Source: Lautropia mirabilis
Lineage (GTDB): Bacteria; Pseudomonadota; Gammaproteobacteria; Burkholderiales; Burkholderiaceae_E
DNA length: 64,000 nt
Assembly (NCBI RefSeq): GCF_900637555.1
Contig: NZ_LR134378.1
Location: 1,994,001-2,058,000 of the forward strand
Direction: 5' to 3'
Position numbers and translations under genes: made by a program. This document shows, one piece after another, positions 43,564 through 53,100 of this stretch. Under the pieces are notes generated by a model. The model was given only the letters and a program-made list of their open reading frames with translations. It had not been told where the DNA came from and did not search any database. The first letter of the stretch is position 1; each line of letters starts with the position of its first letter.

Positions 43564-44796
43564 TCACCCGATCAGCGCCGCAATCCGCCGTGCTCCTTCG
43601 ATGCAGGCTTCGGGCGGGGCCACCAGCGCGATGCGCACGAATCCGTGGCCAGGGTTGCTGGCGGGGTCGTCGGGGCGCAGGCTGGAGGGGCGGCCCAGGT
43701 AGCTGCCAGGCAGCACCTTCACGTGTGCTTCATGGAAGAGGCGGGCGGTGAAGGCCTCGTCATCGCCGCCGGGCACGGGCAGCCACAGGTAGAAGCTGGC
43801 GGCCGGCATCTGCAGGGCGGGGACCACCGGTTGCAGGATGGGCAGCACGGCGTCGAATTTCTGCCGGTACAGGCGACGGTTGTCCACCACGTGGGCCTCG
43901 TCGTTCCAAGCGGCGATGGAGGCCTGCTGGAACATCGGGCTCATGGCGCAGCCGTGGTAGGTGCGGTAGCGCAGGAAGCGCGCCAGCAGGGCGGCGTCGC
44001 CGGCCACGAAGCCGCTGCGCATGCCGGGCACGTTGGAGCGCTTGGACAGGCTGGAGAAGACCACCACGCCCCGATAGTCGGTGCGGCCCAGTTGCCGGCA
44101 CACCGCCAGGGCGCCCAGGGGCGGGGCGGATTCGTCGTGGTAGATCTCGGAATAGCACTCGTCGGAGGCGATGATGAAGCCGTGCCGGTCGGCCAGCGCA
44201 AACAGGGTGCGCCATTCGTCCAGGTCCATGACGGCACCGGTGGGGTTACCGGGTGAGCAGACGTAGACGAGCTTCACCTGCGGCCACAGGCTGTCGGGCA
44301 CCTGGGTCCAGTCCATCCGGAAGCCGTTGTCGGGGCGCTGGTCCAGCAGGTGCAGGCGGGCACCGGCCAGCAGCGCGGCGCCTTCATAGATCTGATAGAA
44401 GGGATTGGGGGCGATGACGACCTGGGTGCCCGCGGGCGCCGGGTCGAGCATGGCCTGCGCGAAGGAGAACAGGGCCTCGCGCGAGCCGTTGACGGGCAGC
44501 ACCTGGGTGGCCGCATCGACGGGGGTGTCGTAGCGGCGCCGGATCCAGGCAGCGATGGCCTCGCGTAGCGCCGGGGTGCCGGCGGTGGCCGGGTAGCTGG
44601 CCAGACCGTCCGTGGCATCGGCCAGGGCGTTCAGCACCACAGGCGGGGTGGGGTGGCGCGGTTCACCGATGGAGAGATCCACCAGCGGCAGGCTGGACGG
44701 CTGCAGGCCTGCGGGCTTGGCAGCCAGCAGCGCACGCAGGCGCTCGAACGGGTAGGGGTGCAGGAGATCAAGGCGGGGGTTGGCGGGCAGGCTCAC
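43564..44796 (-). CDS. dapC: Succinyldiaminopimelate aminotransferase
   Basis: PLP-dependent class I aminotransferase of 410 aa converting N-succinyl-2-amino-6-ketopimelate to N-succinyl-diaminopimelate. It opens 'NPRLDLLHPYPFERLRALLA', a DapC hallmark. 'VCSPGNPTGAVMDLDEW', 'ASDECYSEIYHD' and the PLP lysine in 'VVFSSLSKRSNVPGMRSGF' follow. Neighbouring dapD supports the pathway. The frame is open far upstream, but the family start corresponds to GTG 44796. A perfect -10 box (TATAAT) lies 35 nt upstream and also fits this start. Confidence 0.9.
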   Translation of the reverse strand: MSLPANPRLDLLHPYPFERLRALLAAKPAGLQPSSLPLVDLSIGEPRHPTPPVVLNALADATDGLASYPATAGTPALREAIAAWIRRRYDTPVDAATQVLPVNGSREALFSFAQAMLDPAPAGTQVVIAPNPFYQIYEGAALLAGARLHLLDQRPDNGFRMDWTQVPDSLWPQVKLVYVCSPGNPTGAVMDLDEWRTLFALADRHGFIIASDECYSEIYHDESAPPLGALAVCRQLGRTDYRGVVVFSSLSKRSNVPGMRSGFVAGDAALLARFLRYRTYHGCAMSPMFQQASIAAWNDEAHVVDNRRLYRQKFDAVLPILQPVVPALQMPAASFYLWLPVPGGDDEAFTARLFHEAHVKVLPGSYLGRPSSLRPDDPASNPGHGFVRIALVAPPEACIEGARRIAALIG

Positions 44797-44830
44797 GCGG
44801 GTGGATCGTCGTTTCAGGCAAGGGATTCTG

Positions 44831-44836
44831 ATTATA
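44831..44836 (-). promoter_or_regulatory. dapC: Candidate -10 box for dapC
   Basis: TATAAT on the minus strand, 34 nt before the dapC GTG, predicting a leader of about 28 nt. The -35 region (TTCTGC) is weak. Confidence 0.55.
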
Positions 44837-45144
44837 AGGAGCGAGAATTCGTCGCAGAATGAAACGAACGGTACAATGCTCGGAACAGGAGCGGGGCCGG
44901 TGAACGGCGGCGCTTCTGCAGCAGGCCTGATCCGGGGGATTGGCCCATTGCAGTACCGACATGCAGCGGATGGCACCCGGCAGCAGACCCGAAAAAGAAC
45001 ACATCGGCCAGACATTGGCCGCGACAAGCCGGGAGCACCAGCAGCGCAATGACCAGCAGACCACAGCCCACGGCATCCCACGGCGGATGCCTCCTGCCCG
45101 ATTTCATCGACACCGCCCTGTCCACTCGGAATGGCGATGTCCAG
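44837..45144. other. Divergent gap dapC / sulfide dehydrogenase
   Basis: About 310 bases. TACAAT at 44872-44877 on the plus strand could be the -10 box of the sulfur-oxidation locus, giving a long leader of about 260 nt. An in-frame ATG at 45049 would extend the next protein by 32 residues. Otherwise nothing recognisable. Confidence 0.4.
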
Positions 45145-46428
45145 ATGCAGACGGATGAGGCTTTCCGGCCCGGTCGCCGACAGGTGCTGGCCGCCGGGGC
45201 TGCCATGCTGGCCATGCCGGCATTCGTGCGTGCCCGGGCGGCCTCGGCTCATGTGGTGGTGGTGGGCGGCGGCTTTGGCGGTGCCACGGCGGCCCGCTAT
45301 CTGCGTCAGCTGGCCCCCGAGGTGAAGGTGACGCTGGTCGAGCCGGCGACGCGCTTCTATACCTGCCCGTTCTCCAATCTCTATCTGGGGGGCTTGCGCA
45401 CGTTCGAGAGCATCGGTCACGGCTATGACGGACTGCGGGCCGACGGCGTGGAGGTGGTGCATGCGCGGGCCGAGGACGTGGATGCGACGGCCAGGACCGT
45501 GCGCCTGTCCAACGGCCGCACGCTGAAGTGGGACCGGCTGGTGCTGTCGCCGGGCATCGATTTCCGCTGGGATGCGTTGCCGGGTTATGACGAGGCGGCC
45601 TCGTGGATTGCCCCGCACTCCTGGAAGGCAGGCAAGCAGACGCAACTGCTGTACAGGCAGCTGCGCGCCATGCCCGATGGCGGCACCTTCGTGATGGTGA
45701 TTCCCGACCTGCCGTATCGCTGCCCGCCGGGTCCCTATGAGCGGGCCTGCATGGTGGCGCACTACTTCAAGCAGAACAAGCCGCGCAGCAAGATCCTGCT
45801 GCTGGACGCAAAGGACAATTTTTCCAAGAAGGCGCTGTTCCAGCAGGGCTGGGCGGCCAAATACGGAAACATGATCGAGTGGGTGGGCCAGTCGGATGAT
45901 GGCCAGGTGCAGCGCGTGGATGTGAAGCGGGGCGAGGTGGAGACGCTCTTCGGCACCATCCACAAGGCCTCGGTGCTGAACGTGATCCCGCCGCAGCGGG
46001 CCGGGATCATCACCGAGCGGGCCGGCGTGGCCGATGCCAGCGGCTGGGTGCCGGTGCATCCTGATGGCTTCGAGTCCCGCCAGGTGAAGGACATCTATGT
46101 GCTGGGCGATGCCACGATTGCGGCGCCCATGCCCAAGTCGGGCTTCGTGGCCAACGTGCAGGGTCGCATGGCGGCGGGCGTGATTGCGGCCGACCTGACC
46201 GGGCAGCCGCGTCCGAAGCCGACCTATGCCAACACCTGCTACAGCCTGGTGGCGCCGGGCTATGCCATCTCGGTCTCGGGCCTCTACGAAGCGAAGGACG
46301 ACCAGCTGGTCGAGCTGCCGGGACTGGGCACCAGCCCGCTGGATGCAGATGCGGCCTATCGCGCCCAGGAGGCCAGCAACAGCATGGGCTGGTACGAGAG
46401 CATCAGCACGGAGATCTGGGATCAATGA
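45145..46428 (+). CDS. Flavocytochrome c sulfide dehydrogenase flavoprotein (FCSD type), first copy
   Basis: Periplasmic FAD enzyme of 427 aa that oxidises sulfide to sulfur in the FccB/SoxF family. The leader 'FRPGRRQVLAAGAAML' is a Tat signal. FAD-binding 'VVVVGGGFGGATAARYLRQL' follows. The two redox cysteines of the family fit 'PYRCPPGPYERACMVAHY' and 'YANTCYSLVAPGYAISVSG'. FAD ribityl contact 'DIYVLGDATIAAPMPKSG' is present. I chose ATG 45145 to give a normal Tat leader; ATG 45049 is in frame. The cytochrome c subunit (FccA/SoxE) is not adjacent. The stop overlaps the transporter gene (ATGA), so the two are coupled. Confidence 0.88.
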   Translation: MQTDEAFRPGRRQVLAAGAAMLAMPAFVRARAASAHVVVVGGGFGGATAARYLRQLAPEVKVTLVEPATRFYTCPFSNLYLGGLRTFESIGHGYDGLRADGVEVVHARAEDVDATARTVRLSNGRTLKWDRLVLSPGIDFRWDALPGYDEAASWIAPHSWKAGKQTQLLYRQLRAMPDGGTFVMVIPDLPYRCPPGPYERACMVAHYFKQNKPRSKILLLDAKDNFSKKALFQQGWAAKYGNMIEWVGQSDDGQVQRVDVKRGEVETLFGTIHKASVLNVIPPQRAGIITERAGVADASGWVPVHPDGFESRQVKDIYVLGDATIAAPMPKSGFVANVQGRMAAGVIAADLTGQPRPKPTYANTCYSLVAPGYAISVSGLYEAKDDQLVELPGLGTSPLDADAAYRAQEASNSMGWYESISTEIWDQ

Positions 46429-47498
46429 TGCCGTCGCTGGACCTTTTCTGGGCCACTTTCGCGCTGGGATGCGTCTTCGGCGTGGCGGCACGGGCTGGAA
46501 ACTTCTGCCTGCTGCGCGGGCTGCGTCAGACCCTGGCGCGTCCGGAGCCGTCGGACTGGGGCGAGGAGCAGGCGCCCCAGGGCGCGCCGGCGCTGCAGGC
46601 CTTCGCGCTGGCGCTGGCGGTGGCACTGGTCGGCACGCAGGTGCTGGCGATGCTCGGGGAGATCTCGCTGTCGCAGGTGCTGGTGGTGCGACCTCGCTTC
46701 TCGCCGCTGGGGGCGTTGACCGGTGGGTTGATGTTCGGCGTGGGCATGGCGCTGGCGCATTCCTGTGGCGCACGGGCGCTGGTGTTGCTGGCGGGCGGCA
46801 ACCTGCGGTCGCTGTGGGTGCTGCTGTGGCTGGGGCTGACGGCCCAGGCCACGATGACCGGCGTGCTGGCGCCGGTGCGACAGACGCTGCAGGGCCTGCT
46901 GGTGATCGAGCCGCAGGGCGCCACGCTGCCGGGCTGGCTGGCCGCCCTGGGTGTGCCCGAGTCGGTGGCCACGGTGGCGGTGACGGCCCTGATCGTCCTT
47001 CTGCTGCTGGTGTATGCGCTGCGGCGCCCGGCCCTGCGTCATGCGCCGCTGCAATGGGTGGGCGCGCTGCTGGTGGGGGCGATGGTGGTGGCGGGCTGGT
47101 GGATCAGTGCCCACATCGATGTTGATCCGTTCGAGGAACGGCCGCTCACCTCGCTCAGCTTCATCAGCCCGGTGGCCGAGAGCTGGCTGTATCTGCAGGT
47201 GGCGGTGGGGCGCGAGCTGGCGGCCGCGGTGGCGCTGGTGCTGGGTGTGCTGGCCGGAGCCTGCGTGACGGCATTGGTCAGCGGCACGGCCCGCTGGGAA
47301 GGCTTTGGCAGTCCGCGCCGGATGGCCAGCAGTGCGCTGGGGGGCATCCTGATGGGTCTGGGCGGGGTGGTGGCCATGGGCTGCTCCATCGGCCAGGGTC
47401 TGTCCGGGCTGTCCACACTGTCGCTGGCCAGCATGCCGGCCGCATTCGGCATCGTGCTGGGGGCGCTGTGCGTGCTGCAGTGGGGTCGCCGCTACTGA
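46425..47498 (+). CDS. YeeE/YedE family transporter (TsuA-like, probable thiosulfate or sulfur-compound uptake)
   Basis: 357-residue membrane protein with about nine hydrophobic helices, of the YeeE/YedE family; characterised TsuA members take up thiosulfate through a line of conserved Cys. The corresponding Cys motifs are seen: 'ARAGNFCLLRGL', 'ALAHSCGARALV' and 'VAMGCSIGQGLSGLS'. It overlaps the preceding FCSD gene by four bases. Position between two FCSD genes and upstream of soxYZ supports a role in moving sulfur compounds. Confidence 0.88.
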   Translation: MMPSLDLFWATFALGCVFGVAARAGNFCLLRGLRQTLARPEPSDWGEEQAPQGAPALQAFALALAVALVGTQVLAMLGEISLSQVLVVRPRFSPLGALTGGLMFGVGMALAHSCGARALVLLAGGNLRSLWVLLWLGLTAQATMTGVLAPVRQTLQGLLVIEPQGATLPGWLAALGVPESVATVAVTALIVLLLLVYALRRPALRHAPLQWVGALLVGAMVVAGWWISAHIDVDPFEERPLTSLSFISPVAESWLYLQVAVGRELAAAVALVLGVLAGACVTALVSGTARWEGFGSPRRMASSALGGILMGLGGVVAMGCSIGQGLSGLSTLSLASMPAAFGIVLGALCVLQWGRRY

Positions 47499-47524
47499 GT
47501 TTCATCCCGTCAGTCCTTCGGGCG

Positions 47525-47550
47525 GCAGCATCCTGTCGGGAGGGTGCTGC
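47525..47550 (+). terminator. Stem-loop between transporter and second FCSD gene
   Basis: 10-bp stem GCAGCATCCT/AGGGTGCTGC (one T-G pair) with a six-base loop. TCTTTT follows 13 nt later. It may attenuate more than end transcription. Confidence 0.35.
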
Positions 47551-47592
47551 ACAAAGGACCTGTCTTTTGCGAGTGTTATAGGAATCCGTGTC

Positions 47593-48924
47593 ATGAAACG
47601 CCGTCAAGCGCTTGCGCTGACTTCCATGCTTGCCGCCTCGGCGGCCCTGCCGCCGCTGGCATCGGCCGCACCGGCTGTGGTCTCGGGCAAGAGCAGCTTC
47701 ATTCCCCGTCGCGGCAAGGGGCCGCGCATCGTCATCTGTGGAGGCGGCTGGGGCGGGCTCTCGGCTGCCCGCTACCTGCGTGAGTGGATCCCGCAGGCCG
47801 ACGTGATCCTGGTGGATCGCAACCCGACCTTCTGGTCGGGGCCAATGAGCAACAAGTGGCTGGCGGACGTGGTCAGCACGGATTTCGTCAACCGCGACAT
47901 CCTGCGTCCGGCCCGTACCTGGGGCTACACGCTGCTGCAGGCCGAGGTGATGGCCTTCGAGCGCGACAAGCGCCGGGTGCAGACCTCGATGGGCTGGCTG
48001 GACTACGACTACCTGATCCTGGCCGGCGGCATCCGCGATGCCTTCGACGTGTGGTTCGGCAACGACCAGCGCACGATCGACTACACGCGCATGCACTATT
48101 CCAGCGCCTATCTGCCCAACCGCGAGATGATGTCGCTGAAGCAGCGCGTGCATGCCTTCAAGGGCGGCACGCTGGTGATGACCATGCCGCCGCCGCCGCA
48201 CCGCTGCCCGCCGTCGCCCTATGAGCGCGCCTGTCTCATTGCCGCGATCTTCAAGCGCAAGAAGATTCCGGGCAAGGTGGTGATCCTGGATCCGAAACCG
48301 CGTCTGGCGCCGATCAGCGCCGGCTATCAGCAGGCCTTCAAGGAGCTGTATCCGGACATCATCGTGCACGTGCCCAATGCGCAGGTGAAGTCGGTCGATC
48401 CGTACAAGCGCCACATCAGCACCAAGGCAGGTGACTTCGATTTCGACGAGGCCATCCTGATGCCGCCGCACCAGGCAGCCGACATGGTCTGGCACGCCGG
48501 CCTGATCGGCAAGGGACCGGACGGCAAGCCCACCACCTGGGGTGACATCGACAACAAGTTCTTCACGGCGAAGTCGGACGACCGGGTCTACATCATCGGT
48601 GATTCGATTGGACAGGTCTCGCCGCTGTTCGGCCATTATCCGAAGAGCGCGCACGTGGCATCCACCCTCGGCCGGATCGTGGCCAAGAACCTGTCGCAGC
48701 GCGTGGCCGGCAAGACGGTCGAGCGCATCCTGCCCGACAACCTGTGCTACATGATGGTGAATCTGGAGCCGCAGGAAGAGATCTCGGTGCTCTTTGACTA
48801 CGAGCTGGATGCGCTCGGACGTATCGTTCAGAACCAGGTGGACGTGGACGTGCGGTCGGCCGACATGGTCAAGGATGATTTCGCCTGGATCAACGGCAAG
48901 TTCAGCGAGTTCCTGGTGCCGTAA
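47593..48924 (+). CDS. Flavocytochrome c sulfide dehydrogenase flavoprotein (FCSD type), second copy
   Basis: 443-residue periplasmic flavoprotein related to, but clearly different from, the copy at 45.1 kb. Leader 'MKRRQALALTSMLAASAALP'. FAD-binding 'IVICGGGWGGLSAARYLREW'. Cys motifs 'PHRCPPSPYERACLIAAIF' and 'PDNLCYMMVNLEPQEEISV' match the family's redox pair. 'VYIIGDSIGQVSPLFGHYPKS' is the FAD contact. Some catalytic surroundings differ (bulkier substrate pocket segments), so it may act on another sulfur species, which is inference. AGGA lies before ATG 47593. soxY follows after 125 bp. Confidence 0.88.
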   Translation: MKRRQALALTSMLAASAALPPLASAAPAVVSGKSSFIPRRGKGPRIVICGGGWGGLSAARYLREWIPQADVILVDRNPTFWSGPMSNKWLADVVSTDFVNRDILRPARTWGYTLLQAEVMAFERDKRRVQTSMGWLDYDYLILAGGIRDAFDVWFGNDQRTIDYTRMHYSSAYLPNREMMSLKQRVHAFKGGTLVMTMPPPPHRCPPSPYERACLIAAIFKRKKIPGKVVILDPKPRLAPISAGYQQAFKELYPDIIVHVPNAQVKSVDPYKRHISTKAGDFDFDEAILMPPHQAADMVWHAGLIGKGPDGKPTTWGDIDNKFFTAKSDDRVYIIGDSIGQVSPLFGHYPKSAHVASTLGRIVAKNLSQRVAGKTVERILPDNLCYMMVNLEPQEEISVLFDYELDALGRIVQNQVDVDVRSADMVKDDFAWINGKFSEFLVP

Positions 48925-49049
48925 GATCGGGGCTTTTCAGGACATGGCCTCTTCGGCCATCTTCATTTCATCCAACCGTCCGGTTTCGTGAATCCGGCGG
49001 GGCATGCCCCGGCCACGGGGGCCCCGCCGACGAGCCGACCTTCAGGAAC

Positions 49050-49667
49050 ATGCAGACCCTTCATCCCCTTTCCGACATGAGCGGCCGCCCGGATGCGGAT
49101 ACCGCTTCTTCTCCGTCCCTGCGTGCGCAGCCCGGGACCGTGCATGACCGCGGCCGGCGCAGCCTGCTGGCTGCCGGTGCCGTGGCCGCGGGGGCCACGC
49201 TGGCATTGCCGCTGCGCGCCCTGGCGCAGGCCTCTTCCACAGCCGGCGTGCTGTCACCCGAGGTGCTGGCCAAGCGGCAGGCCGAGATGCTTCTGGCGCA
49301 TCCGGATGCGGTGCAGAACGTGATCACGGCCTTCGTGGATGGCAGGACGCCCAGCGCCAAGGGCCTTCTGCTGGACGTGGCCATGCTGGCCGACAACCCC
49401 AGCGCCGTGCCGGTGCGCGTCAGTGTCGATCCCTCTCTCATCACTGAATCGAACTGGTGCGAGGAACTGATCATCCTGGCCGAGAAGAACCCCATTCCGC
49501 TGGCCTGCCGGATGTACTTCACGCCGCTGGCCGGGGTGGCCGAGGCAGCGGTTCGGGTGCGGCTGGCGCGTTCTCAGGCCATCCACGCACTGGCGCGGAT
49601 GAAGGATGGGCAGATCCTGGAGGCCCGCAGGGACGTGACGGTGGCCGCCAGCGGCTGCGGCATGTAA
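49050..49667 (+). CDS. soxY: Thiosulfate-oxidation carrier subunit SoxY
   Basis: Periplasmic carrier of 205 aa; the Cys on its C-terminal swinging arm covalently holds sulfur intermediates in the Sox pathway. Tat leader 'RGRRSLLAAGAVAAGATLALP'. The SoxY core is 'ITESNWCEELIILAEKNPIPLACRMYFTPLAG'-like in consecutive segments. The C-terminus ends 'VAASGCGM', where the family normally has GGCGG, so the carrier Cys is kept but the glycine frame is altered. AGGA lies before ATG 49050; ATG 49077 is an alternative. The partner soxZ starts 12 bp downstream. Confidence 0.92.
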   Translation: MQTLHPLSDMSGRPDADTASSPSLRAQPGTVHDRGRRSLLAAGAVAAGATLALPLRALAQASSTAGVLSPEVLAKRQAEMLLAHPDAVQNVITAFVDGRTPSAKGLLLDVAMLADNPSAVPVRVSVDPSLITESNWCEELIILAEKNPIPLACRMYFTPLAGVAEAAVRVRLARSQAIHALARMKDGQILEARRDVTVAASGCGM

Positions 49668-49679
49668 GGGGGAAAGACG

Positions 49680-50012
49680 ATGAGCACATCCACACCACCG
49701 CGTATCTGGACCAGCACGCTCACGCCGAAGAAGGGCGAGATGGTGCGTGTGCGTGCACAGATCAGCCACCGCATGGAGACCGGCCTTCGGCTGGACGGGC
49801 ACGGGCAGATCAAGCCGCGCGACATCGTGACCCGCTTCGAGGCCCGTCTGGGCGAGGGGCTGCTGTACTCCTGGGAGCCTGGGCCGGCCACGGCGCGCAA
49901 CCCGTACATCGAGTTCACCTTCCTGGCGCGTGAAAGCGGCGAGCTGCGCCTGTCGTGGAAGGGTGACGGGGACTTCACGCTGGAGGCGACGCGCACCATC
50001 ACGGTGCAGTGA
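49680..50012 (+). CDS. soxZ: Thiosulfate-oxidation carrier subunit SoxZ
   Basis: 110-residue partner of SoxY, forming the SoxYZ heterodimer. Family pattern: 'GEMVRVRAQISHRMETGLR', 'KPRDIVTRFEARLGEGLLYSWE', 'NPYIEFTFLA' and 'SGELRLSWKGDGDFT'. No signal peptide, as expected, since it is exported bound to SoxY through the Tat route. GGGGGA lies before the ATG. It ends the locus. No soxA, X, B, C or D lies between here and smc. Confidence 0.95.
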   Translation: MSTSTPPRIWTSTLTPKKGEMVRVRAQISHRMETGLRLDGHGQIKPRDIVTRFEARLGEGLLYSWEPGPATARNPYIEFTFLARESGELRLSWKGDGDFTLEATRTITVQ

Positions 50013-50186
50013 GTCCGCGATTCTGTTGCCCCGGACACACGTGTCGAAAAACCGTGCAGTCCGGGGCGGGAACGGGCGGGGCCTTGCTATCATACGGGCC
50101 TTTCCCGGATGCGAAAGTGGGCTGTCCAGGCCCTCACGGCCCCATCGGCAGCGTTCGTCATCCGTCGTCTGTTCCAAAGGGTTTTC

Positions 50187-53100
50187 GTGCGCCTCAAGCA
50201 AGTCAAGCTCGCAGGCTTCAAGTCATTCTGTGATCCGACCACCTTCGAGCTGCCCAGCCAGCTGGTGGGCATCGTCGGTCCCAATGGCTGCGGCAAGTCG
50301 AACATCATCGATGCCACCCGCTGGGTGCTGGGTGAGTCGCGCGCCACCGAGCTGCGCGGCGAGTCGATGCAGGACGTGATCTTCAACGGCTCGCTGGAGC
50401 GCAAGCCCTCGTCGCGCGCCAGCGTGGAGCTGGTGTTCGACAACAGCCTGGGCCGCATCGGCGGGGCGTGGGGCGGCTTTGCCGAGATCTCGGTCAAGCG
50501 TGTGCTCACGCGTGAGGGGCAGTCCACCTACTACATCAACCAGCAGCCAGTACGTCGCAAGGACGTGCACGACATCTTCCTGGGCACGGGCCTGGGGCCA
50601 CGTGCCTACGCCATCATCGGGCAGGGCACCATCTCGCGCATCATCGAGGCCAAGCCCGACGAGCTGCGCGTGTTCTTCGAGGAGGCCGCCGGCGTCTCCA
50701 AGTACAAGGAGCGCCGCCGCGAAACCGAAAACCGCCTCGCCGACACGCGCGAGAACCTCACCCGTGTGGAGGACATCCTGCGCGAGCTGCACGGGCAGAT
50801 CAGCAAGCTGGATGCGCAGGCCGAGGTGGCGGGCCGTTACCGTGCCATGGAGGCCGAGCGGACACAGAAGCAGCAGTGGCTGTGGCTGATCAAGCGCGAT
50901 GATGCGCAGGCCGAGCAGCAGCTGCTGGAGAAGACGGCCGAGAGTCTGGATCTGGAGATCGAGGGGTTGCAGACCGGGCTGCGCTCGGCCGAGAACCGCA
51001 TGGAGACGCTGCGCGAGGCGGTGCACCAGGCCAATGACGAGGTGAGCCGCTGTCAGGCCGCCTACTATGAGGTCAACAGCGAGATCTCCACGCTGGAATC
51101 GCAGATCCGGATGATTGCGCAGAACCGCAATCAGGCCCAGGCTCGCCTGAAGTCGCTGGAAGAACAGATCCAGTCGGCGCGGGCGCTGTCCGAGGGCGGG
51201 CTGCAGCGCCGCCAGGAAGTGGAGGCGCAGCTGGAAGAAGCCCGCGAGCAGCAGGCCACGGCCGAGATGGCGCTGGCCGAGGCGGAAGAACAGCTGGCGG
51301 CCTGCGAGGACGAGGAGCGCGAACGGCGCGAAGCGCTGGAATCCGCGCGTCAGGCCGCGCACACGGCCCAGCAGGCGCTGCAGGTGGGGCGCGTGGAGCG
51401 TCGCTCCCATGAAGAGGCACTGGCGCAGATGCAGGAGCGCCGCCAGCGGCTGCAGGCTTCGCTGTCGCAGCTGGGTGACGATGCGTCGGATCAGCTGGAG
51501 CGGCTGGCGCTGGAGCTGGGCGCTGCGCAGGAGGAAGAGGCGCGCACGGCCGAGCAGCAGCAGACGCTGGAGGCTCGTCTGGCCGAGGTCCAGGCCGAGC
51601 GGGGCCCTGCACAGGAGGCCCTGCAGGCGGCCGTGACCAAGACCACCACCATCGAGGCGCGCATGGCGGTGCTGGAACAGCTGCAGGCGCGCATGCAGGG
51701 CGAGAACCAGATGCGCCCCTGGCTGGAGAAGCACGGCCTGGGCGAGGACACCGAGCGCATCTGGCAGTACATCCGCATCGAGCCCGGCTGGGAAACGGCC
51801 GTGGAAGCGGTGCTGCGCGAGCGGGTGCACGCGCTGGAAGCGAAGAGCGTGCAGCAGGTGGCTGCCATGCTGCAGGAGGCCCCCCCGGGCAAGGTGGGGC
51901 TGTTCCTGACGGACCTGCCTGCGGGGGCAGCGCCGCTGCCGGCCCGGCCGGCCGGGCGGCTGGTGCCGCTGGCCTCGCTGGTGCGCTGCCAGGATGCGCG
52001 GCTCAAGCCCATCATGGCCGAGTGGCTGGATGGCTTCTTCAGCGCCGAATCCACCGAGGCGGCCTTTGCCGGTCGGGGGCAGCTGCCCCCGGGCGGGCGC
52101 TTCGTGGTGCGGGAAGGTCATGCCATCGGCCGCTTCGACGTGGTGCTGTTCGCCATGGATTCGGAAGGCGAGGGCGTGCTGGCCCGCCAGCAGGAGCTGC
52201 AGAACCTGGAGCGCGAGCTGCGGGCGCAGCAGCTGCTGGGTGACGAGGCCCGCCAGCAGGCCGAGCGCATTGATGCCATGGCAGCACAGCTGGCCGAGCA
52301 GGTGCGCGCAGCGCGCGATGCCAGCGCCCGGGCGGTGCGACGGGTGTCAACGGCCACCATCGAGCATGAGCGGCTGGCCCAGGCGGTGAGAAGCCGCGAG
52401 GAAAGCCGTCAGCGGCTCTCGGAAGAGATCGAGGAGCTGGCCATGCGCCAGGCCGGGCGCGAGGAAGCGCTGCAGGCACTGGTGGACGGGCTGGCCGAGG
52501 CCGAGGAGAAGGCCGAGGTGGCCAGCGAGGAACTGGCGGCCGCGCGCGAGGCGGCCGAGATGCTGGAGACCACGCTGTCGAGCCGGCGCGACCATGCCCG
52601 CGAGAGCGAGCTGGCCGTGCGCGAGAGTGCCTACGCGGTGCGCTCGCTGGAGCAGGAGATCGACAACCTGCGCGAGCGCATCGCCCGCGCGGACGAGCAG
52701 CTGGCGCAGGCCGACGGCAACCGCGAGCGGCTGCTGGCCGATCTGGAAGGGATGTCGGACGAGGCGCTGCGCGAGCAGCTGGAAGTGATGCTGGAGCGGC
52801 GCATGGAAGCGGAGCAGGCGCTTTCGGAGGCCCGCGGGCTGGCCGACGAGCGTTCGGGCGAGCTGCGCCGGCTGGACGAGGAGCGGCTGCGTGCCGAGCG
52901 CGGCCAGGAGCCGCTGCGTCAGCGGCTGATCGAGCTGCGCATGAAGGAGCAGGCCGCACGCCTGACGGCCGAGCAGATGGACGAGGCGCTCGCCGAGGCG
53001 TCGGCCGATCTGGCCGAGCTGAAGGCGTCGCTTGAGGCGCAGCCGCAGCGGCCCAAGCCGTCGTGGCTGCAGAGCGAGGTGAGCCGGCTGGCGCAGGCGG

